DNA of 64,000 bases. Origin: Carnobacterium jeotgali MS3 (lineage in GTDB: Bacteria > Bacillota > Bacilli > Lactobacillales > Carnobacteriaceae). The stretch spans positions 248,001-312,000 of the forward strand of contig NZ_JQNF01000010.1 in assembly GCF_000745125.1 (NCBI RefSeq). The letters are read 5' to 3'. Within the stretch, counting starts at the first letter, position 1; each line of letters starts with the position of its first letter. Below are positions 42,978-50,986 of this stretch, piece after piece. Made by a program: the position numbers and the translations under genes. The notes under the pieces were generated by a model. It saw only the letters and a list, made by a program, of their open reading frames with translations, had not been told where the DNA came from and searched no databases.

Positions 42978-43004
42978 TTAGCACTCTTGTCAAGAGAGTG
43001 CTAC
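42978..43004 (-). promoter_or_regulatory. CIRCE operator overlapping the hsp20 promoter
   Basis: TTAGCACTC, nine bases, GAGTGCTAC: a CIRCE element (consensus TTAGCACTC-N9-GAGTGCTAA) with one mismatch at the last base. On the minus strand the 9-base spacer contains the -35 box TTGACA, followed after 17 bases by TATATT as -10, so HrcA binding would cover the promoter directly. HrcA control of a small Hsp is seen in several lactic acid bacteria. Confidence 0.93.
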
Positions 43005-43114
43005 AACTTTTTTTAATTTTTTTTTACTAACTTGTTTACTAACCCTATTAGTATTTTCTTTCGCTATTTTTTGCTATACTCATTAAATCAAAGACTGTAT
43101 TGGAGGTAGATATT

Positions 43115-43291
43115 ATGTTCAATAGTATAGGTAAGATTTTATTAGTAATTGGTATCATTATTATAGTATTTGGTTACTTTGGTCCTGTAAAATCAGGTGA
43201 TCCAATTATCGGAACGTTAATTATCTTAGTTGGTTTAGTGATTGCAGCTTTAGGTTTTGTCTTCGGACGAAATCAGACACCCCGAGTATAA
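43115..43291 (+). CDS. Small membrane protein with two predicted helices
   Basis: A 58-residue hydrophobic protein starting at the ATG at 43115-43117, nine bases after TGGAGGT. Two membrane segments are visible (about residues 5-24, IGKILLVIGIIIIVFGYF, and 30-51, IIGTLIILVGLVIAALGFVFG) with a short polar turn PVKSGDP between them and a short charged tail. I do not recognise a family with certainty. It is monocistronic with its own terminator at 43311-43358. Confidence 0.75.
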   Translation: MFNSIGKILLVIGIIIIVFGYFGPVKSGDPIIGTLIILVGLVIAALGFVFGRNQTPRV

Positions 43292-43310
43292 TTTATCTAG
43301 AAACAAAAAG

Positions 43311-43358
43311 AATGGCCTCACTTTCCTGAATCAAAAAGGAAACTGAGGCCATTTTTTT
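43311..43358 (+). terminator. Terminator after the small membrane protein gene
   Basis: TGGCCTCA..TTCC and GGAA..TGAGGCCA pair around a loop of about 11 bases and are followed by seven T on the plus strand. Confidence 0.88.
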
Positions 43359-43441
43359 ATCTGCTTTTCGCACTAGAAAAACAAGAAAATTATATAACTT
43401 TTTAATTTTTTCAAGATATTTGCTTTTTTAATTCAAATTAC

Positions 43442-43483
43442 TTTACCTGTCGTAGTAAAAGAAGTATACTCATATTACTACGA
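43442..43483 (+). promoter_or_regulatory. Promoter and probable autoregulatory operator of the padR unit
   Basis: A promoter (TTTACC at 43442-43447, 17 bases, TATACT at 43465-43470) is bracketed by a perfect inverted repeat TCGTAGTA (43450-43457) and TACTACGA (43476-43483). The arms flank the -10 box. PadR-family repressors typically bind such dyads over their own promoter, so this is a likely operator of the gene 30 bp downstream. Confidence 0.72.
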
Positions 43484-43513
43484 TAGATGAAGTAAAAAAA
43501 ATGAGGTGATGAG

Positions 43514-43840
43514 GTGATATCAAGTGATGTCATGCGCGGATTTAATAGTCTGATTCTACTGTCTATTTTGATGAAAGAAGACTCTTACGGCTATCAAATT
43601 TCAAATACGATCAAGGTACTAACTGATGGAAAATACATTATGAAAGAAACGACTCTCTATTCTGCCTTTAATCGTTTAGAAAAAAGTGAACTTATTGAAT
43701 CATATTCAAGTACTGAAACCAATGGCAAACCTCGGACCTACTACCGAATAACTGACCTAGGCAGACAAACCTATCATGAGAAAGTAAGCGAATGGCTGGA
43801 TACAAAAAATATCATCAGTCAATTCATTGAGGAGGAGTGA
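43514..43840 (+). CDS. PadR family transcriptional regulator
   Basis: A 108-residue winged-helix repressor of the short PadR-s2 type. The pattern SLILLSILMKEDSYGYQISNTI near the N-terminus, the recognition-helix region KETTLYSAFNRLEKSELIESY near residue 42 and the wing NGKPRTYYRITDLGRQ are typical; only a short C-terminal dimerisation helix follows. The start is GTG at 43514-43516 with GAGGTGAT upstream. It shares a transcript with the membrane protein gene that starts 6 bp after its stop, a common PadR-plus-DUF1700/HAAS pairing. Confidence 0.93.
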   Translation: MISSDVMRGFNSLILLSILMKEDSYGYQISNTIKVLTDGKYIMKETTLYSAFNRLEKSELIESYSSTETNGKPRTYYRITDLGRQTYHEKVSEWLDTKNIISQFIEEE

Positions 43841-43845
43841 AATTT

Positions 43846-44826
43846 ATGGACACGATTAAGAATTATGTCGAATCAGTTTTTGTTAATTTGCCTCGGACTT
43901 CTGAGATGCAGCAACTTAAAGAGGATATGCTGACTAATATGGAAGATAAATACCTTCAGTTGAAAGCAGATGGGATAAGTGAGAATGAAGCTATCGGAAC
44001 GGTTCTATCCGAATTTGGCAATATCGATGAAATCATTGAAGAGTACAACTTAGAAAGCGATGCAGAACAAGTTGATAACTATTCTGTTCAGCTATCAGAG
44101 ACACAAGTTGAGGACTTTATGCAGCACCGTACAAAATTTGGAATTGCGATTGCAACGGGTGTGTCTCTTTGTATTCTCTCCCCTGCTATGATGCTGACAT
44201 TCCGTGAAATTGCTAGTCTTGTAACTGATTCTTCAAGTACTATGGATAGAATTGACTTATTATCGGTTATTCCATTGTTCTTATTTATTGCTATCGCAGT
44301 TGGTATTTTCATTGTTTTTGGGTTAAAAGAAGAACAATACAATCTTGACAAAAAGGTTGTTCTAATTGATTCAGCCACACGTGCCCACTTGGATCGAGAA
44401 ATGAAAGAGTTTAAACCTGGTTTTGCAAAAGCCATCGCTTCTGGTGTAATTCTTTGTATCCTAGCTCCTATCTCCTTATTGTTGGCAATTGTTCTTCTCG
44501 GTGATGACAATGCTTGGTCCGTAATTTTCTTATTAGGTTTCATAGCAGTTGGTGTTTTCTTGTTTGTCTTTTATGGCATTCTATACTCCACTTATGAAAA
44601 ACTTCTTTCACTCGGAGATTACACACCTGAGAAAGTCATTGCCAGCAAATTAATTGATACTATTGCCGGAGTCGTTTTCCCATTAGCTACAGCTATTTAT
44701 TTAATCGCAGGTTTTGTCTACGATGCTTGGGGAACTGCTTGGATCATCTTTCCCATAACCGGTATTCTATTTGCAGCTTTTTCTTCTCTCTACCAAAGTA
44801 TTATTAAGACAAAAAGAAAAAATTAG
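43846..44826 (+). CDS. HAAS/DUF1700-type membrane protein, PadR partner
   Basis: A 326-residue protein starting at the ATG at 43846-43848, nine bases after GGAGG; the upstream in-frame GTG touches that site. The N-terminal 75 residues (YVESVFVNLPRTSEMQQLKEDML, ISENEAIGTVLSEFGNIDEI) form the helical HAAS-like domain often encoded next to PadR. Five or more membrane segments follow, arranged as two similar halves (for example TKFGIAIATGVSLCIL and PGFAKAIASGVILCIL), hinting at internal duplication. Such pairs are thought to sense envelope or drug stress; the actual signal is unknown. Confidence 0.82.
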   Translation: MDTIKNYVESVFVNLPRTSEMQQLKEDMLTNMEDKYLQLKADGISENEAIGTVLSEFGNIDEIIEEYNLESDAEQVDNYSVQLSETQVEDFMQHRTKFGIAIATGVSLCILSPAMMLTFREIASLVTDSSSTMDRIDLLSVIPLFLFIAIAVGIFIVFGLKEEQYNLDKKVVLIDSATRAHLDREMKEFKPGFAKAIASGVILCILAPISLLLAIVLLGDDNAWSVIFLLGFIAVGVFLFVFYGILYSTYEKLLSLGDYTPEKVIASKLIDTIAGVVFPLATAIYLIAGFVYDAWGTAWIIFPITGILFAAFSSLYQSIIKTKRKN

Positions 44827-44835
44827 CCTTCTGAT

Positions 44836-44864
44836 GACCGATTCCATATGGAGTCGGTCATTTT
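44836..44864 (+). terminator. Terminator after the padR unit
   Basis: GACCGA-TCC and GGA-TCGGTC form a stem with a 4-base loop followed by TTTT on the plus strand. The gap 44865-45055 that follows shows no gene; it carries AT-rich sequence and the promoter region of the next small gene. Confidence 0.75.
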
Positions 44865-45055
44865 AATTGAATTTATCATTTGTACTGTCAACATTGTTTA
44901 CTAAACCATCTTTCACCTTTAACTCTAGTCCTCTAATTTCATTACCTTTCTTACAAAAATAAGTCATCTTTCACGAAACGGTTGTTAAGCGGAATACCAA
45001 ATTGTATACTTAGGCTTATCGGCAATAAATAAAAAAAAGACTGGAGTTCTTACTC

Positions 45056-45334
45056 ATGTACAACACTAAAAAAAATACTCAAAAATGGCCAACAATTTTA
45101 ATTTCCATTTCTCTCCTATTAACTGTTGTTTCTATACTTATTCAAAACCAATTTTCATTGTTTAGTTTCCCCATTTTTCTTGGCGTACTTATTGTTGCAG
45201 TGTTATTGAATATTGGATCAATGGTCCTATCGACGAAAGCTAGAAATCAAGCTTTTACGACTATCTTATTTATTCTTAATCTACTGATTATCGCTTTTCT
45301 AACATTTACTATTTACACGCTTTTAATGACCTAA
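45056..45334 (+). CDS. Small hydrophobic membrane protein
   Basis: A 92-residue protein with a short lysine/asparagine-rich start and three hydrophobic segments (about residues 13-28, 36-54 and 67-90), consistent with three membrane helices. No motif suggests a function and I do not recognise the family. A TGGAG ribosome site lies about 10 bases before the ATG. Codon and base use are like the neighbours, so it is probably a genuine lineage-specific gene. Confidence 0.65.
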   Translation: MYNTKKNTQKWPTILISISLLLTVVSILIQNQFSLFSFPIFLGVLIVAVLLNIGSMVLSTKARNQAFTTILFILNLLIIAFLTFTIYTLLMT

Positions 45335-45545
45335 ATTAATGGTTTTTTTTCTTCCTAAAAACTTCATATTTTCTTTCATTCATTGTCACAAAATAGAAAG
45401 AAACAATCATTAAAACTTCACATTGACCGTTTATACTAAAGTCATACCAACCCTAAAACTTTTTCTTTTCTTACTTATTTACCCCCATAAATAAGTACTT
45501 ACCCCCTTTTTAAGCCTTTGCGATAATCGCAAAGGCTTTTTATAT
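45335..45545 (+). terminator. Gene-free gap ending in a strong terminator; possible 3' UTR or small RNA
   Basis: The hairpin AAGCCTTTGCGAT / ATCGCAAAGGCTT with TTTT (45512-45545) is a strong plus-strand terminator, but it sits 178 bp after the nearest plus-strand stop codon. The stretch between is AT-rich with no credible ORF. It may be a long 3' UTR of the small membrane gene or a separate small RNA starting near a TATACT at about 45431. Confidence 0.5.
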
Positions 45546-45568
45546 TAAATTCATTAAGCGGGTAAACT

Positions 45569-45628
45569 AAAAAACTCATTCTTATTTTGATGGATAAAGT
45601 GACCATCAAAAAAGAATGAGTTTTTTAC
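45569..45628 (-). terminator. Terminator after pepF
   Basis: A long stem AAAAACTCATTCTT..TTTTGATGG with CCATCAAAA..AGAATGAGTTTTTT and a 9-base loop, T-rich on both strands. It lies 46 bp after the pepF stop. Confidence 0.88.
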
Positions 45629-45673
45629 TTAGGCTAGGACTTTTTACCAGCCTATTTGCCTAAAAAATTTTTC

Positions 45674-47485
45674 TTAATCGGTTAATTGTTTGGTTAATGC
45701 AATGATTGTATCCACTGATTCATCTAAATAATGAATCGTATCCGCTAAAGGTTTATCCGTAGTAATATCAACACCAGCAATTTTTGCAGCTGGTGCTGGG
45801 CGGTATTGATCTCCAAGAGCTAGGAATTCTAACCACTCATTTACTGCTGATTGTCCTTCTTCTTTAATACGCAAGAAGGCTTGAGTCGCAATCGTCAATC
45901 CTGCAGAATAAGTGTAAGAGTATAATCCCATATAGTAATGGCTTTGGCGCATCCACGTTAATTCTGCTCCTGGATTGATTTCAACTGCGTCTCCCCAGAA
46001 TTTATTCAATACAGAACGTTTGATATCGCTTAATTGAGCAGCATCAAAACTTTTTCCTTCATCAATTAATTGGTAAACTTCACGTTGATAAGCTGCTTCC
46101 AATAAATGTGTAATAAAGTTGTGGAAATAGGTGTTTGAAATCATATTAGATAAGGCGAAACGTTGTTCGCGAGGATCTTCGCTTTTTCGTCTTATCGATT
46201 CTGTTAACAACAATTCATTGAAGGTTGACGGAGCTTCTATCAAATAAAGAGACGGTTCTGCTCCCAAAATGCTGTTGTTTTCCCCAGAAAGAATCCCTTG
46301 TCCAGCATGACCAATTTCATGGATCAATGTGTATACATCGGACAATTGGTTATTCCAAGACATTAGGATATAAGGGTGTTTGCCATATGGTGACGTACAG
46401 AATCCACCAGTAGATTTCCCTTTGTTTTGCACAAAATCTACCCAGCGTTCTGGATAAGCTTTCATAATTCGGTCAATGTAATCTTGCCCTAGAACGCTCA
46501 ATGCATCTGCCACAACCTCTTTTGATTGTTCTACAGTGATTTTTGATGAGTAATCAGCGTCTAAATCAATCTTCAAATCGGCATAAGTCATTTTGTCCAA
46601 CCCATTGATTTCTTTAACATGCGTAATGTATTTTTGCATTACAGGAGCTAAATCGTTCATGATGCTGTCGATTTGGCGATTATAAAGCTCGCGGTCAACT
46701 TCTTGATCGTATAAAAGATAGTCGATTACTGAATCAAAACCACGCATGGTAGCGATTGTTTTTTCTTTTTGAACTTGTGTGTAATAAGCCGCTGCTACAA
46801 CATTTTGGTATTTGCTAAGGACTGTAGAGAATTGGTCAAATGCAGCACGTCGAATAGCTGTATCTGCATGGTACATATAATGGTCTTCATACAAGACAAA
46901 ACTTAGTGGATATTCTTTTCCTGCAACATTAAATGTTCCAAAATCCATATCCGCCAAACGAGCTTGTTCATAAATCGCTTCAGGAGCGCCAAGAACTGGT
47001 GAAAGTTGAGCTAAAGCTTTTTCTACTTTAGGATCCAATTGAATCGATTTGTCTTCTTTAATGTGGCGAATAAAAGAAGCAAATTGAGGTTCTTCTTTTT
47101 CAACTTGATCTAAAATAGCGGTATCTACTGCTTTTAATTCTGAATCGAAAAAGGATAATTGAGCGCCAATTTCGGCTAGTACATTATCCATTGAACGAGA
47201 CAGCCCGGTATTTTCAGGATTCGTCAAATCAGTCGTAGCTGGCAAAAAGGCATAATGATTCGTCCAGTCTGCTGTTTGCATGATTTCACTATATTGCTTT
47301 AAAGCCGTAGAGATCATTTTAGCATCCGTTAAATTCCCTTCATAAGTCGTACTAAATTGTTTGACCGCTGCTTTCATATCTTCTACTGCAGCTTCGAAAA
47401 CTTCTTTTGTTGGGTATAAGCCTGTAAGGTCCCATGTTAATGCTTCAGAAACCTCAGATCTATTTTTCAGTTCTTCTTGTGCCAT
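45674..47485 (-). CDS. pepF: Oligoendopeptidase F (M3 family metallopeptidase)
   Basis: PepF is a cytoplasmic zinc peptidase that cleaves oligopeptides of roughly 7-17 residues. I start it at the ATG at 47483-47485 (MAQEELKN, 603 residues) with AAGGAG upstream; the longer ATG lies inside that signal. The N-terminal helical part includes LTWDLTGLYPTKEVFEA, and the catalytic site HEIGH occurs in TLIHEIGHAGQGILSG near residue 390 with the third ligand Glu in SLYLIEAPSTFNELLL. Length and motifs fit the lactococcal PepF group. With OppA and PepT nearby it fits a peptide-utilising lifestyle. Confidence 0.95.
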   Translation of the reverse strand: MAQEELKNRSEVSEALTWDLTGLYPTKEVFEAAVEDMKAAVKQFSTTYEGNLTDAKMISTALKQYSEIMQTADWTNHYAFLPATTDLTNPENTGLSRSMDNVLAEIGAQLSFFDSELKAVDTAILDQVEKEEPQFASFIRHIKEDKSIQLDPKVEKALAQLSPVLGAPEAIYEQARLADMDFGTFNVAGKEYPLSFVLYEDHYMYHADTAIRRAAFDQFSTVLSKYQNVVAAAYYTQVQKEKTIATMRGFDSVIDYLLYDQEVDRELYNRQIDSIMNDLAPVMQKYITHVKEINGLDKMTYADLKIDLDADYSSKITVEQSKEVVADALSVLGQDYIDRIMKAYPERWVDFVQNKGKSTGGFCTSPYGKHPYILMSWNNQLSDVYTLIHEIGHAGQGILSGENNSILGAEPSLYLIEAPSTFNELLLTESIRRKSEDPREQRFALSNMISNTYFHNFITHLLEAAYQREVYQLIDEGKSFDAAQLSDIKRSVLNKFWGDAVEINPGAELTWMRQSHYYMGLYSYTYSAGLTIATQAFLRIKEEGQSAVNEWLEFLALGDQYRPAPAAKIAGVDITTDKPLADTIHYLDESVDTIIALTKQLTD

Positions 47486-47596
47486 TTTATCGCACTCCTT
47501 CATTGGATTAATTTAAATTAATTTATTCAACTAAACTACTCATCTAGTATACACTACTGATTTATTGGTGGTTGCAATTTTTTTTACAGACTAACC

Positions 47597-47624
47597 AAAA
47601 AAGGCTCATTAAATGAGCCTTTTT
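47597..47624 (-). terminator. Terminator downstream of pepT
   Basis: AAAAAGGCTCAT and ATGAGCCTTTTT form a perfect stem with a 3-base loop and A/T runs on both sides. It lies about 190 bp after the pepT stop, beyond the 52-bp repeat array. Confidence 0.82.
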
Positions 47625-47627
47625 AGT

Positions 47628-47815
47628 GCTATAAAACTACTCTTATAGCGTATAAATTACTTTTAAGTACTGTATAGATTTAAAAAATTTGCACTTACGG
47701 TACCTAAATCCCTTTTAACTACCCTATGAACCTAAATTTTCTGCTCTTACGGTATGCAAACTCCTTTTAACTACCATGTGGACCATAAAAAAATACTTTA
47801 TGGTACGTAAACTAT
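47628..47815. repeat. Tandem imperfect hairpin modules, exact 52-bp period (family B)
   Basis: Between pepF and pepT the element CTTTTAA[G/C]TAC recurs at 47660, 47712 and 47764, exactly 52 bp apart, each followed by a left arm like ACCATAAA or ACCTAAA and a right arm like CTTACGGTA or CTTTATGGTA, then AAACT. A shorter leading copy contains GCTATAA (47628-47634) and TTATAGC (47643-47649). The last module runs up to the pepT stop codon. The sequence is unrelated to family A, but period and hairpin layout agree. Confidence 0.7.
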
Positions 47816-49038
47816 TCTGCATTCATGCGAGCAATTTCAATCACAACTTGAGCTGCTTGTTTCATACCTTCAACTGATACAAACTCGTATTTGCCATGCA
47901 AGTTCTCAGCACCGGTAAAGATATTTGGTGTAGGCAATCCTTTATACGTAATAATACTGCCGTCTGTTCCACCTCTAAATGGTTTGACATCAGGTTCGAT
48001 TCCTAATGCTCGGTAAGCATTTAACGCTAACTCTACAATAGAAAGATCTTTTCCAATGATATCGCGCATGTTGTAATACTGATCGTATAACTTCACCGCA
48101 ATACGCGGCTGATCAAATGTTTGATTGAATTGATCGACTAACGCAGCGAAGTATTGCTTGCGTTTTTCAAATGCTGCTTTATCGTGGTCACGAATGATAT
48201 AGGTTGCTTTAACTTCGTCAATCGTTCCAACTTGGCTGGACAACATATAAAAACCCTCATAACCTTCCGTTTTTTCAGGAACTTCTTCTTGAGGCAATGC
48301 TGTAACAAATTGAGCTGCGACTAATAACGCATTGACCATACTGTCTTTAGCCGTTCCAGGGTGCACACTGGTCCCTTTGATCGTTAATTCGGCTTGAGCT
48401 GCGTTAAACGTTTCGTATTCAAATTTACCAACCATTCCACTATCTAAAGTGTAAGCAAAATCAGCTTGGAACTGATCGACATCAAATAATAACGCGCCAC
48501 GACCTATCTCTTCATCTGGTCCAAAAGCCACACGTATTTTGCCATGTGGAAGTTCTGGATGCTTGATAAATTCCTCCATCGCAGTAACAATAGAAGCCAT
48601 ACCGGCTTTATCATCTGCTCCTAACAAGGTTGTTCCATCTGTTGTGATCACTGTTTCCCCAATGTAATGCGTTAATTGAGGGAATTCAGCTGTTGTCATC
48701 ACGATACCCAGCTCTTTATTAAGCACAATATCGTTGCCATCATAATTCACATGAACTTGTGGTTGAATATTTTCAGCATTAAAATCAGCCGTATCGATAT
48801 GAGCAATAAACCCGATAACAGGAACGTCATGAGCTAGATTGCTCGGCAAAGTAGCTGTCACAAAACCGTTAGCATCATTGTATTCGACTTCCTCTAACCC
48901 GATTTCTTTTAACTCTTCCGCCAACTTCAAAGCAAATTCTACTTGTGCATAAGTTGTTGGAACGGTCTGACTGTTCATATCAGACCGCGTATTGACTTTA
49001 GCATATTTTACAAAACGTTTAAGTAACTGTTCATCCAT
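47812..49038 (-). CDS. pepT: Peptidase T (tripeptidase, M20 family)
   Basis: PepT is a cytoplasmic di-zinc aminotripeptidase. The 408-residue protein has the metal-site motifs VIGFIAHIDTAD near residue 74 and TLLGADDKAGMASIVTAMEEF near 138, followed by IRVAFGPDEEIGRGA with the catalytic Glu pair and TLDSGMVGKFEYETFNAAQAEL; the late ligand is His in FTGAENLHGKYEFVS. The length is normal for PepT. It is 15 bp downstream of oppA, so uptake and cleavage of peptides are probably co-expressed. Confidence 0.96.
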   Translation of the reverse strand: MDEQLLKRFVKYAKVNTRSDMNSQTVPTTYAQVEFALKLAEELKEIGLEEVEYNDANGFVTATLPSNLAHDVPVIGFIAHIDTADFNAENIQPQVHVNYDGNDIVLNKELGIVMTTAEFPQLTHYIGETVITTDGTTLLGADDKAGMASIVTAMEEFIKHPELPHGKIRVAFGPDEEIGRGALLFDVDQFQADFAYTLDSGMVGKFEYETFNAAQAELTIKGTSVHPGTAKDSMVNALLVAAQFVTALPQEEVPEKTEGYEGFYMLSSQVGTIDEVKATYIIRDHDKAAFEKRKQYFAALVDQFNQTFDQPRIAVKLYDQYYNMRDIIGKDLSIVELALNAYRALGIEPDVKPFRGGTDGSIITYKGLPTPNIFTGAENLHGKYEFVSVEGMKQAAQVVIEIARMNAE

Positions 49039-49052
49039 TTTCTTAGCATCTC

Positions 49053-50720
49053 CTATTCTGCAACATAAGCATTGCGGTAATCGTAACGAGCGCTGACAGA
49101 ATGCACTTCAACACCTTTTAGTTTCGGATTGCGCAAATGTACTTCGGCTGTGTGGTATAAAGGGATAAATCCTTTTTCATTTAACATAATTGCTTGAGCA
49201 TCAAGCATATTTTGCCAACGGGCTTCTGGATCATTTGCATTTACTGTTTCGGCATCATTTAATAATTGGTCAACTTTTTCATTTTTGTAAGGTCCGACAT
49301 TGAATGTTGTCTCACTATTCATGATATCCAATAAATTGATTGCATCTGGCAAAATAGCTCCCCATCCGCCTAGAATGATATCAAAATCACCTGATTGTCC
49401 TTTTTCGATTCGATTGTTTTTAGGCACATTACTCAAATTGATCGTTAGCCCCTCAAAGTTATTTTGCAATTCACCTTGAATGTATTGTCCAACCAGCTTA
49501 CTTGCCTCATCGTCATCTCCAAGCAAATCGATTTCGATGGTATCGACTCCCAGTTCTTTTTTAGCTTCATCAAAAAGTTGTTTAGCTTTTTCTTTGTCGT
49601 ACGTTAAAAAATCACCTGCATCATCTGCAAAGTCATTGCCGGTAACTGGATTTGTTACAAAATCATGTGGCACAAATGCGGTTGCAGGAAGTGACCCATT
49701 TCCTAAAATCGTATTGGCTAATTCTTCACGGTCCAATATCAAAGAGAAAGCTTCTCTCAATTTAGCATTAGAAAACATTGGCACATCGGTGTAATTGAAT
49801 TGCAAATAGTTTGTGCGGGCTTCTGGCTCTACAACATATGCTTCATTATCCACGTATTGTTTGGCACTTTCACCTGAAAGAATAGCATCATCTAATCCAC
49901 CAGATTCAAATAAATTGAGTGCCGTCGAAACTTCTTTAATGACCTGTACGTCAATTTTGTCTAAGGTTATATTTTTCGCATCCCAGTAGTCTTCATTTTT
50001 TTGATAACTCCATGATTGATTCGTTCCATCCCATCCAGTTAAAATGAATGGTCCATTATATAAAGTTGTGTCACTACTCGTACCATATTCTGAACCCATC
50101 TCTTCTACGAATGCTTGATTTTGAGGAAAGAAAGGCAGAAAAGCCATTTCACCTAAAAAGTAAGATACCGGCACAGTCATCTGCACGGTAAATTCATAGT
50201 CGCCAACAGCTTCTATACCTAATTCTTCAGGAGTCATTTCACCATTGATGATTTCTTCAGCATTTACGATAGATGTAAACATATATGAATACGGAGCGGC
50301 TTTTTCAGGGTTCACAGCTTGTCTCCAAGCATACACAAAATCATGAGCTGTAACCGGTTCGCCATTTGACCAAGTTGCATCTTCTCGCAATTTGAATGTG
50401 TACGTCAACCCATCTTCTGAGACCGTTGTTTCTTCTGCAAGGGCTGGAACTGGCTGATTATTTTCATCCAATCGGTATAGGCCTTCTAAGTATTGACTCA
50501 TTGCAGTATTTGTTCCAATATCGGATACAAGCAATGTATCGCCAGTCGATAATTCATTTAACACACCCACAGAAATACTCTGGTCTGTTGCCTGATTTTC
50601 CCCTTTTGTTGAATCTTTACTCGTTGAGTCTGTATCGCCATTAGATCCACCACACGCTGCAAGTAAAACAGTCGTTACGGTAAGTCCGATAGACAATGCC
50701 CCTTTTTTATTGATTTTCAT
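49053..50720 (-). CDS. oppA: Oligopeptide ABC transporter substrate-binding lipoprotein (OppA family)
   Basis: A 555-residue extracellular peptide-binding lipoprotein. A lipoprotein signal peptide ends at the lipobox LLAAC with the lipidated Cys at 23, followed by a Ser/Asp-rich tether. The family-5 binding signature occurs as EDGLTYTFKLREDATWSNGEPVTAHDFVYAWRQ near residue 106, with later NYLQFNYTDVPMFSNAKLREAFS. The permease and ATPase genes are not in the window, so it may be an orphan receptor feeding a transporter encoded elsewhere. A close paralogue lies at 61880-63520. Confidence 0.92.
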   Translation of the reverse strand: MKINKKGALSIGLTVTTVLLAACGGSNGDTDSTSKDSTKGENQATDQSISVGVLNELSTGDTLLVSDIGTNTAMSQYLEGLYRLDENNQPVPALAEETTVSEDGLTYTFKLREDATWSNGEPVTAHDFVYAWRQAVNPEKAAPYSYMFTSIVNAEEIINGEMTPEELGIEAVGDYEFTVQMTVPVSYFLGEMAFLPFFPQNQAFVEEMGSEYGTSSDTTLYNGPFILTGWDGTNQSWSYQKNEDYWDAKNITLDKIDVQVIKEVSTALNLFESGGLDDAILSGESAKQYVDNEAYVVEPEARTNYLQFNYTDVPMFSNAKLREAFSLILDREELANTILGNGSLPATAFVPHDFVTNPVTGNDFADDAGDFLTYDKEKAKQLFDEAKKELGVDTIEIDLLGDDDEASKLVGQYIQGELQNNFEGLTINLSNVPKNNRIEKGQSGDFDIILGGWGAILPDAINLLDIMNSETTFNVGPYKNEKVDQLLNDAETVNANDPEARWQNMLDAQAIMLNEKGFIPLYHTAEVHLRNPKLKGVEVHSVSARYDYRNAYVAE

Positions 50721-50884
50721 TGCTATACCCCCATAAATTAAAGTATTGTCATCTTACCATAACCCACCCTGAATTTTAACCTTTTTATCATCTTTTTCTC
50801 ACTTTTCATCATATTAACTGAATGAATCGTCTAAAAAGTGTATATTCTTGCAAATTAAAATTCTTTAAACTAGAATTAATCCCC

Positions 50885-50916
50885 TTGTAGCAATCAAGCT
50901 ATTTCGGTGGTATACT
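50885..50916 (+). promoter_or_regulatory. Extended -10 promoter of helD
   Basis: TGGTATACT (TG at 50908-50909, TATACT at 50911-50916) is an extended -10 element; TTGTAG at 50885-50890 could act as a distant -35 with a 20-base spacer. It is about 70 bp before the TTG start codon. Confidence 0.45.
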
Positions 50917-50986
50917 GCTAGTTGCGTTTAAAATGAGTTGAACCAAATCTTTCTTTATTTCCAGCTTTTGAAAGGAGCTTATTTCA

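Noticed and set aside
45012-45030. GCCGATAA on the minus strand near 45017 as another SigD promoter.
   Set aside because: There is no TTAA or TAAA at 15 bases upstream and no minus-strand gene follows at a suitable distance.
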